Source: Ligula intestinalis
Lineage: Eukaryota; Platyhelminthes; Cestoda; Diphyllobothriidea; Diphyllobothriidae
DNA: 64,000 nt
Direction of reading: 5' to 3'
Assembly: GCA_036362985.1 (NCBI GenBank)
Contig: JAYGXS010000006.1
Location: 8,347,014-8,411,013, forward strand
The position numbers were made by a program, and so were the translations under genes. A model generated the notes under the pieces. The model was not told the origin of the DNA, ran no database searches, and was given only the letters and a program-made list of their open reading frames with translations. Shown piece after piece: positions 55,955 to 64,000 of this stretch (positions within the stretch are counted from its first letter, which is position 1; every line of letters starts with the position of its first letter).

Positions 55955-58757
55955 AAATTGCCTAGGGATGTTTTAAATACGTTTCTAAGACGTTGTTTAA
56001 ACTACAAAATTGCTAAGTGGCACGCGGAAGAAATAAGCCATATCGCTATAAATGCGGCACGGTGTTTTTTTAAAAATAATTTTCCGGGCTGGTAAAGGAG
56101 AATAACTGTTTTTTATGCTTAGCCACCTGCACATGCTGGTCCATCTTTTAAACGATTAAATAAAAAGCAAGCATGTTTCATTATAATTTAAAATAATCAT
56201 TAGACAATATTGATATAAAGCTACGGCATGGGCACATCGTCCCTCGTATTGCAAACGAAACCCCACCACAGAATAAGAAAACCAGAGGAAGTAGAGTAAA
56301 TGAAAGACAAACTGTGTAATTGGTTTGCTGACACAGCAATAGACACATCATGCAAATGTACTCAAACTGAATTTACAGCGTATGATTTTGCACATAATTA
56401 TCTTATAATTTTGAATCTAAATTTGTAGCGGTTTCGGGAAAATGTCCATACTGTTTGTTCTACAAAAAACAGAATAACGCATCGCATTTTGAAATCCTAG
56501 GCGAATCGACAACGGTTTGAAATGGATTGCCTTACCCCTGCTTTATTTTTAAATTCTCGGTTACCAGCTATTAACGGATATTACTGTCGAGCAACCAATC
56601 AAGGTATGTAATAAAGTGTATTTTACCACTTTGTTGAGACTAAACACACGATATTAACTCATTTACAAGTATTTGATCAATTATCAACGATACAGCTCAA
56701 TAAACATTAGTTTTGGGCATTTTGGTAAATAAATGTACAAGCTTCCTAATGATCAGTAATTGAACTCCCTCATGACGTACTTTTTTCCAGTAACAACATG
56801 CATAAAAGAAAAATGCATGAAACAATTTTAAATAATCCTTCGAGTTTGTGCAACTAAAAACTACTATTGTGGCTTCAATTTAGTCAAACTGCTTTACTTT
56901 AATGGTAAGCAAAATGTTTTGAATAATTTTGTAAAATTTCAGAAAAATTCGCGTCCCAGTAAAAGAAGATGACGGAAAAACATGTTGGGAAATATATGGA
57001 TGCAATAGATTTACATTCTTTCTTCTTAAAATACAGCAGTTGGGGTAGTCGAGCTAGTAAAGAAACATGATTTCTCATATTATCCAAATTAAATAATTTT
57101 ATGCTCTGTCTATGTTTGTCTTTCTTTGTTTATGAAGTAGAATTTAAATGACGCTTGATCTTAAGGGAATGAACAAAGGTGAAGAAAATTAATTTTTTTA
57201 AGAAGTTAGTTTCACGCTTAAATCACAATGTTTTTTTTTTCATTTTCCTTCATCTTCCCTTGCTTTGTGGGGCGTAGGGGGGAATTTATACAAACCGGCA
57301 TATTTTACTCGGTGTTACCTATCGGGGCTGCTTAATTATGCTAAGTTGTACACTTTTCCCTGTGTTTGTCACCATAAATCGCCTGCTGACATTTAGGTAA
57401 TTGAAGTGAGCCGCTGAACATTCTGCCCATAGGCAACCGTCATGACCTTTCCGAAATGCAGGACAACATTCTATGCATGGTTATTAAGAATTGTATTAGA
57501 TAAAGCTGGTAAATCTACCTTATGAATATGTAAACCCAAAACCTAGACAATGATTTATACCTTTATGCGTGAATAACTATTTTGAAATCCAATGGTTAAG
57601 CCAACTCCCCATTTTATCTTGAAATTCGTTTGCTATATCACTAATAGTGCATTCAATATTTACCAATATATTTATGGTTTTTATAGCTTTTTCTACTTTT
57701 CATATTTGAAAATCGGCCTTTAAGTCTCCAACCCCATATTAAACTATAATCCTTACACGTAGGGTAGTACCATAAGGGCAGATGAAGTTTTATTGTTCTA
57801 TATTATTTGGTATTACATTAATGTCATGATAACGTCTTAAACTCGACATCTGCCGGAGTTATTTAAGTAGACCTATATATGTGATACTTGAATATATAAC
57901 ATTTAAATGTCTAAAAAACATGAAAGACATATTGCTTCTACTTCCCGCCCTCCCGGATGAGGCTGACGCAAGTGGAGCTGTCCTGTTACTTTAAAATAAA
58001 GTATAATTTGTACAGAGTGCTTATCGACTATCAGGCACCTTGATTTTGCGTGGCCATGCCAGTTACTTAGGTAACTTCAAAAAGTGTTGATTTCTCAAGA
58101 ACCAAGGAGATAAGCAAGCAATTGACACAAGTCCTTTTGCCTTTTTAAACATGTTTAATGCCCGCATGACATAACCATCGTTAAATGCACTTAATAACCC
58201 GCCGCATTGATTATAATTAAATGTGGGCATAATAACGTGTTAGCGTTTTTTAAGGGCGTGCCTTTTATGTGTGCGGCACTTTCATGACCGGGCTTTATGG
58301 CACTAGTTGTTGAAGGGCACAGGAAAAAAGGATAGATTTTTCAACCAAGTGCATGGCCCAAGGGCGTTTCGCAATCACCAATCAGCCATATTTACAAAAA
58401 TTTTAACGGTACATAACGTTTGGGCTAGGTATTGTGGGCCAAGGGTTAACTTCCATCCGCATATCGGTAGCATTTAACTAAAATAACATGCGAGGCTAAC
58501 AACGACTTAGTTACATTTCACATTAGGTGACTTCCGTCCCATACCGTGCGCAATGACGACAGCCAGAGTTAACTGCATGACGATTTATGCGTCTTTAACA
58601 ACCTTTAATAGTCGTCAAAAACTGTGATCACGTTTAGTCTTGTTTTATGCGGGAGAGGTGAACAAGACGATTCTTAATATTTTTAAAATATTATAGTGTG
58701 TACAAAATAGTCAGTTAAAACACGCTGTTGTACATATTGAAGTGCCATGCTCAACAG
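55955..58757 (+). repeat. Large diverged direct duplication, copy 1
   Basis: Blocks occur in the same order as in 60,965-64,000. Examples: 'ccctcgtattgcaaa' at 56,241 and 61,104; 'gcctgctgacatt' near 57,380 and 62,666; 'gttgatttctcaaga' near 58,087 and 63,340; 'gaagtgccatgctcaa' near 58,739 and 63,984. The offset grows from 4.86 to 5.25 kb, so one copy has gained or lost about 380 bp. No conserved ORF is seen, so this is probably an old mobile element or segmental duplication. Confidence 0.8.
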
Positions 58758-59950
58758 AAGTGAACAAACATATTATCAGTGCATAAAGAAGTAATGATCT
58801 TTGCGAAGCCATCCAACTCCACAAATACTAGATAATGTTATCGTTATTTATAAAAAAAAAAGGAATTATAACACGTTTTTTTCTAAGTATATTAATTTTG
58901 ATTAGTCTGCGAGCACAGTACCCCGTAAAAATGAATATTTTTACAAGAGGTAAACATTTATCGAATAACGCACGCCGTAACTTTAAGGCTTGTTGTTTGC
59001 AAAAAAGAAAATCAGTGTGTATTAAATTAAAAAATACACAATATATGCTAAACTTATAAAAAAATGCAGCCTAATAACTTCCAAAAAATAATATGACTAT
59101 TGGAAAAACATTTCGCCTCGTATGTAGAATGGTTGGTTAGGCATGTTTATTCTGCAAATATTGTCATGCTTAATTTAGACTCATGTTAGTACATGCTTGC
59201 CATAAAATTATAAGGTTAAGTACAAACACTGTATCAATGATAATTACGACAAAAGCCGATATTTTTTGTAGAAAATGCACTTACGTGTTTCAAGCTCAAC
59301 GACTAATGAATTGAAAGCAAAAATCAATGCCGATATGCATCCTTCAATGAAAGAGCCCGCTTAAATAGTTACCTGAAAATAACAACATTTCCAAAAGGTA
59401 AACGTACGCCAAACAAATGCATCTCCTTAAGGGAGAAATGACGTGATTGCTTTCAAGAATTGCTGTTGTTCGCTTTTTTACTTTCCTTAACTCAAATGAG
59501 CTATTTAGTAAACATTATTTCTGTCGATGAAAAGCAGTAATTGTGGACCATTACTATGCCTAATGCAGCGTATGAAAATTATAGATAAGTTTTAATGCAG
59601 TTGCATAAAGAATTGATGTATAATACTGCTTTTTGGATTGCATGTCTAGAAAGGTAAATGTTAAATACGATTTAGACTATAAATGTTGTCCTCAATTTCT
59701 AAGACCATTAAGCTTTCTGCAATTATTATAATGTTCCATAAGCGAACGCATCAGTCGGAAAGTATCACAGGGATAGGTTGTGCATGTTCAATGCGTTTTC
59801 TTAACTCAAGTAGATCCAACACATTCACTTAATTTAACCACCTTATTCGTACTCTCGGCGACTAAATAACATTTTGAGATGGCGAATTATGATCGATATT
59901 TCTTAAACGTGCATTGGTGTTCGGAAGTTGCATTACGCTTACATCAGCAT
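58758..59950. other. AT-rich sequence between the duplicated blocks
   Basis: No recognised gene. The 74-codon ORF at 58,835-59,059 is Lys-rich and AT-driven. Confidence 0.45.
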
Positions 59951-60829
59951 AAATCTGACATGCATGAAATACAAGGCTGTGTCCTGCTCATCATCCCCGG
60001 AAGAGGAAAACGAAGAGTGGGCGAGTGCTGGGACCAAATGTTATTCTTGCTGACGTTTCAAAAACATGCTCACTTTCATCATCAGATCGTGCTGCTTACT
60101 CTTTCGCCAGCCTTAAATTAACGAGTTTTGCCGCGGGCCGGGAGTTGTACCCATGTTTGATGTTCATGCGCACGCACGTTCGTTGACTATTGATTGACGC
60201 CATTCGCTCAGCTGTTATCGGCGCTGCGTCGGCCTGTCCCTCCGACTCTGACTCCCCCGCGTTCACTTCCTCGTGTGCGCCTGCGCCGGCCTCCCCTCGT
60301 TCGCGGTGCCATAGTTGTTATCGTGAGAGCCCATCCCACGCCGGTCATGTGACTTGCGCCGGATACCAACTACACTCATTGTGGGGGACTGTCGGTTTTC
60401 AATGCTGCCGACCTTCCGCCTTAGTGTCCCGTTTTGTGCGGGCGTGAGCCTTGCGTCCATGGCTTGGTAGGCAGGATTAAAGTATGTTTAGTGTGCCAGT
60501 CAACGACCAGCTTTCGAGCATTAATCTGGCCATTTTTTCACTGGCCCTGCCGATCGCTCTTGCCTTTTCAAAGTTGGAAACGTGTTTGCGCTACTTAAGG
60601 TGGTCGTAAGCCATATAATGCCTGTCTTCGCGGTCGATTGCGAGCTGGTGTGCATGCCAATACATCTGCCAGTTTCACAGACATACCTCGCATCACAATC
60701 TTGGCAAAGGATGTTGTAGACCACCGCTGATTGGTTGGTCACTGGTAGCGGATCTTTAGGCCTCATAAACCACTGTGTGATAGTACGTGCCGGTTTGTAA
60801 GCCGCATCCAACATCCGGAAGTGGAGGCA
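59951..60829 (-). mobile_element. Penelope-like element, 3' part (decayed)
   Basis: A GC-rich island on the minus strand. It holds a GIY-YIG-like endonuclease frame (60,521-60,814) followed downstream by about 570 bp of terminal sequence. Near its end the minus strand has CTGATGA (60,079-60,085) and GAAACGTC (60,052-60,059), the relics of the hammerhead motif that PLEs carry in their terminal repeats. Stem II is poor and stem I absent, so the ribozyme is dead. The ORFs 60,190-60,447 and 60,263-60,460 are not supported. Confidence 0.65.
60521..60814 (-). pseudogene. GIY-YIG endonuclease of a Penelope-like element
   Basis: 97 codons. The stretch SAVVYNILCQDCDARYVCET and the following GR resemble the PLE endonuclease start (VVY-I-C--CDA-YVGETGR). 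The glycine of the YIG motif is Cys here, and the downstream catalytic Arg/His region is degraded (GMHTSSQ). PLE endonucleases nick DNA to prime insertion, and this copy has lost key residues. It sits C-terminal to RT in PLEs; here the RT part is missing on this strand. Confidence 0.7.
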
Positions 60830-60935
60830 GAGAAGATGATGTTGTCGTTTGATATGGTCACATTGTTCACTTCAATTCTACCTGATCTGGCTATCAACAC
60901 TATCGGTGGCCTCCTCCGCGAAAAAATATGAGGAC
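60830..60935 (+). pseudogene. Penelope-like RT fragment (palm motif A), inverted
   Basis: The plus strand reads MLSFDMVTLFTSILPDLAIN and then TIGGLLREKI before a stop. This is the PLE motif-A region (SFDVVSLFTSIP type) with the catalytic Asp kept. It lies head to head with the GIY-YIG frame on the minus strand, as expected from a 5'-inverted insertion of a single element, or from two truncated copies. Confidence 0.65.
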
Positions 60936-60964
60936 ACCGAACAAAAACTGAAGTGTGTTCATTC

Positions 60965-63900
60965 TGATGAATGTCCTAGGGTGTTTAATATAATTTAACG
61001 GCCATGTCAAGGAGAAAAATATGAGGTTAATGCTAAACCACACTATTATATGTAATACGCGTACGGTAATATTGCTATTTATCAACGACAGGGGGCACAT
61101 TATCCCTCGTATTGCAAAGGACATCCAACCAAAGTATAAGAAAAAACACAGAAATTACTGAAAATGAAGGACAAACTGTGCAATTGGTTTGCTGGTGCAG
61201 TGATAGACACAGCATGCAATTGTGCTCAAACTGCATTTGCATCATGTGTTGTCAATAGTTATTGCATATTTGTTAACAAAAACATGGAGCGTTTTCGCAA
61301 AAAAAACTCTGTTTTGTAACGTTTACAACATGCGCGATTAGACATTAAATTTTTAAGTCCTAGGCAAATTGATAGTGGTTTGAAATTCACCACCGGGTCC
61401 CCGCTTTAGTTATAAATTCTCGATGACCAGCTTTTCATAGATATTGCTGTCAACCAACCGATCGACGTTGGTAATAAATTGCCTATTACAACATTTTGGA
61501 CATTAGCAAGACGATAAAATCTCAGTTAAGCATTGCAAATTAATGATTTATCATAGAGCTAATTAAAAGTATTCATTGAAGTATTTTAGCTAAATACTTC
61601 CACAATCCTCTTAAAATCAATTATTTATTTACCTTATGGCCTACGTTTCCTGATACCTAAAAGCATCAATGAACAGTGCTTTAAATATATATTCCGTTTA
61701 GCCAAATCTTTTTAATGAGGAATAAATTTATGTTATAAACATAATATTTTATGAAAGAGTTTGTAAAGGAAACCACTATTACCAATGGTTTTTTTCAGTC
61801 AAAATGATTTAAACAAATGCAAAACAAAGTGTATTTATTTAGATTTTAATTTTTTTGAAAACATCATGTACCCAAAAACAAAAAAGACTACTTAAGGAAG
61901 CAGACAATAAAACATAAACATTAACATATCATCACTTTCATTTCAATGGAAGGCAGAGATGCCTCCCGTGCGCTCCGGAAAAAAACAAGCATATAAATGA
62001 AAATACAACATAAATTTAACAGAAGTGGTAGCTTTAAAATGCCGAAAAATCGCAATGTGGTCTGTCTGAGTGGGATTCGTATTTTGCTGATACATATTAA
62101 ACAAGCGTAGGCATACGAGTTTTCCCTTTATTAAATGTTCACCTACAAGCACACATGCTAAAATAACCACTGAAGTGGTAAGCCAATTGAGCAGTAGTAT
62201 CAGTTTATTGTGGGATAGGTAGGCGAACGCATTTGAAGTCCATTTTTTAAAATAAAATGAAGGGCAATATATGGATCCAAAAAAGGTACATGCTTGCTTG
62301 TGAAAATACAACACTTGGTAAGAAGTCAAGATATTTAAGAAACATGATTGCTCATTTTATCACGAGTTAAATTATGTTATGTTTGTATGTGTATGTCTAG
62401 CTTGAATTTACCGAGTAGCACTGAAATGAAGCGTTGAGTGCATTTTGAATATGATATTAAAAGATTAAAGGTAGATGGAGAGAAGAACATATTTAAGAAA
62501 GGCGTTCCACGCTGAAACCACTATGTTTTTTGAATATTTTTCCGGCTTTTTTTGCTTGTGGGGGAAAAGTTTAGTACAGCGGGACAATTCTGTCCACGTT
62601 ACCGATCAGGACTGCTTAAATATGCTAATTCACACCTTTTTTCGTCTAATGTCTCATCAAAAAAGCCTGCTGACATTGAGATTATTGAAGTTACCCGCCA
62701 ACCATTCTGCACGTAGGCAACCATCGTAAACTTTAACAAATTAAGAACATCGTATGCATGGATATTTAAAAGTGTAGTACATAAACCTTATCAATCTACC
62801 TGATGAAAAGGTAAATCCGCAAACATATACAATGATAGATAGCTTTTTGTGTGGACTTATATTTTAAAATCCTCAATTTCCTAAACTGCATCCCAAACAG
62901 TGTATTTAATAGTTATGTTTATATTTTCGGTTATTATAGCCTTTGGTACTTTTCATATCCAAAAATCGGCTTTTGAGACTCCGGACTCAGAGAAACCCAT
63001 CATCCATAAACCAAGGCTATTAACATAAGCGCGCTTACGCCAACTATTTTTCAATATACTTTTGATATAACATTGATTTCATCCTGAGAGAGAAAGGCCC
63101 GACATCAACCGGAATTAATTGCGTAGGGCTTCAAACATGATTCTTGAATATATACCCTGCATAAGTATTAGAAACTTGAAATAGTTATGCCCTCCTACGC
63201 CTCGACCCTTCCCGGATCATACTGACGCCAATTCAGCTCTCTCTGTGAAATAAAATATAACTTGCACATAATGATTATCGCCTATCACACATCTTAATTT
63301 GTCGTGGCAATGCCATTTTCCTTGGTAACTTTAATAATTGTTGATTTCTCAAGAGCCAAAGAACTAAGAAAGACAGTGACACCAGTCCTTCTTCCTTTCG
63401 AAACGTGTTTAATTTTCACATGAAATAATCATCGGGTGATTTGCTTTATTTCCCGCGGCATCCATTGTTATTATTTGTTGGCCTAATAAGGCATTAGCGT
63501 TTCTGAGGGCACGTCTTTCTTGACGGCGGCTCTTTGATGTCCGGACTTGATTACGCTGTGTTGAATGGCACAGGGGATAGGAATACATGTTTCAATTAAA
63601 TGCATGGCCTTAGGGCGTTTTGAAATCGCCCTGGCCCAGCCAAAATAACGCAAATGTTCATGTTCAAAAAACGCATTGTTTGACAAGAGTTAACTACAAT
63701 CGGAACATTGGGGGCATTTAACTAAAAGTACATGCGAGGAAAAAAGAGGCTTTATTACAGCTGACATTCCGTGACTTCCATCCCATAGCATGTGTAATGG
63801 CTACAACCAGAGTTGAATAAATGACGATTTGTGCATCTTTTGCCACCTGCAATAATCGTCCAAACGCTGTAAACAGGTTGAGTCCACTTTGATGCAATTA

Positions 63901-64000
63901 GGGTGACTTCAACAGTCCTGAAAATTTGGAAAAGAGTAGGGCGTGTACAAAACAAACAGGTAAAATCCACTCTTGTGCATATCGAAGTGCCATGCTCAAA
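60965..64000 (+). repeat. Large diverged direct duplication, copy 2 (runs to the window end)
   Basis: Partner of 55,955-58,757. Similarity continues up to the last base of the window, so the repeat may extend further. Copy 2 starts about 30 bp after the Penelope-like fragment. ORFs inside (for example 61,943-62,329 and 62,475-62,729) are not kept open in copy 1. Confidence 0.8.

Overview
This is a eukaryotic, animal-type window with no bacterial features: no operons, no Shine-Dalgarno sites, no complete host gene and no rRNA. It splits at about 34.3 kb. The left part (about 1-34,265) is nearly continuous, overlapping and nested non-LTR (LINE) retrotransposon sequence. The right part (about 34,266-64,000) is AT-rich and almost gene-free, with a few GC-richer islands. 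CR1/jockey-like LINEs, Penelope-like element (PLE) debris and a hammerhead-ribozyme SINE-like repeat together fit a flatworm genome (tapeworm or fluke). That assignment is inference, not proof.

I use working names for the LINE families. Family A is CR1-like, with an APE-type endonuclease (EN), a reverse transcriptase (RT) with F/L-ADD, and a 'VQxRATK' C-terminal domain. Its best copies are A1 (+, 12,302-15,618) and A2 (-, 27,481-32,200, interrupted); A0 and A'' are decayed. Family B has one copy (B1, -, 6,300-8,492) with a fully open RT frame and one internally deleted copy (B2, -, 24,683-26,960). Family C has subtypes C, C-alpha and C' and is the most abundant: C1, C2 and C3 on the minus strand, C4, C5 and one C' on the plus strand. 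A further RT fragment (D) fills 1-895.

Nesting can be read directly. A minus-strand A'' element is split by C1, and C1 is itself split by B1 and by a plus-strand C' copy ending in (ATT)n. A2 is split by C5 with a visible target duplication. A0 splits another C' copy. All copies except B1's RT frame carry stops, frameshifts or deletions, so the left half is a LINE graveyard with a few younger members.

Between the halves lies a degenerate tandem minisatellite with a period of about 50 bp (about 33,000-34,265). In the AT-rich half I can support: a diverged 0.3-kb tandem duplication (34.5-35.1 kb); a SINE-like repeat on the minus strand whose 60-nt segment 36,484-36,543 has a complete canonical hammerhead ribozyme core and sits downstream of a pol III B-box-like motif; a candidate solo LTR (39,404-39,743); a decayed Penelope-like element with a GIY-YIG endonuclease and an inverted RT fragment (about 59,950-60,935); and a diverged direct duplication of 2.8-3.0 kb (about 55,955-58,757 and 60,965-64,000).

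The strongest single find is the hammerhead at 36.5 kb. The most puzzling is the pair of 163-bp direct repeats around B1: they look like a very long target-site duplication but differ at about 10% of positions, although the RT frame between them has no stop.
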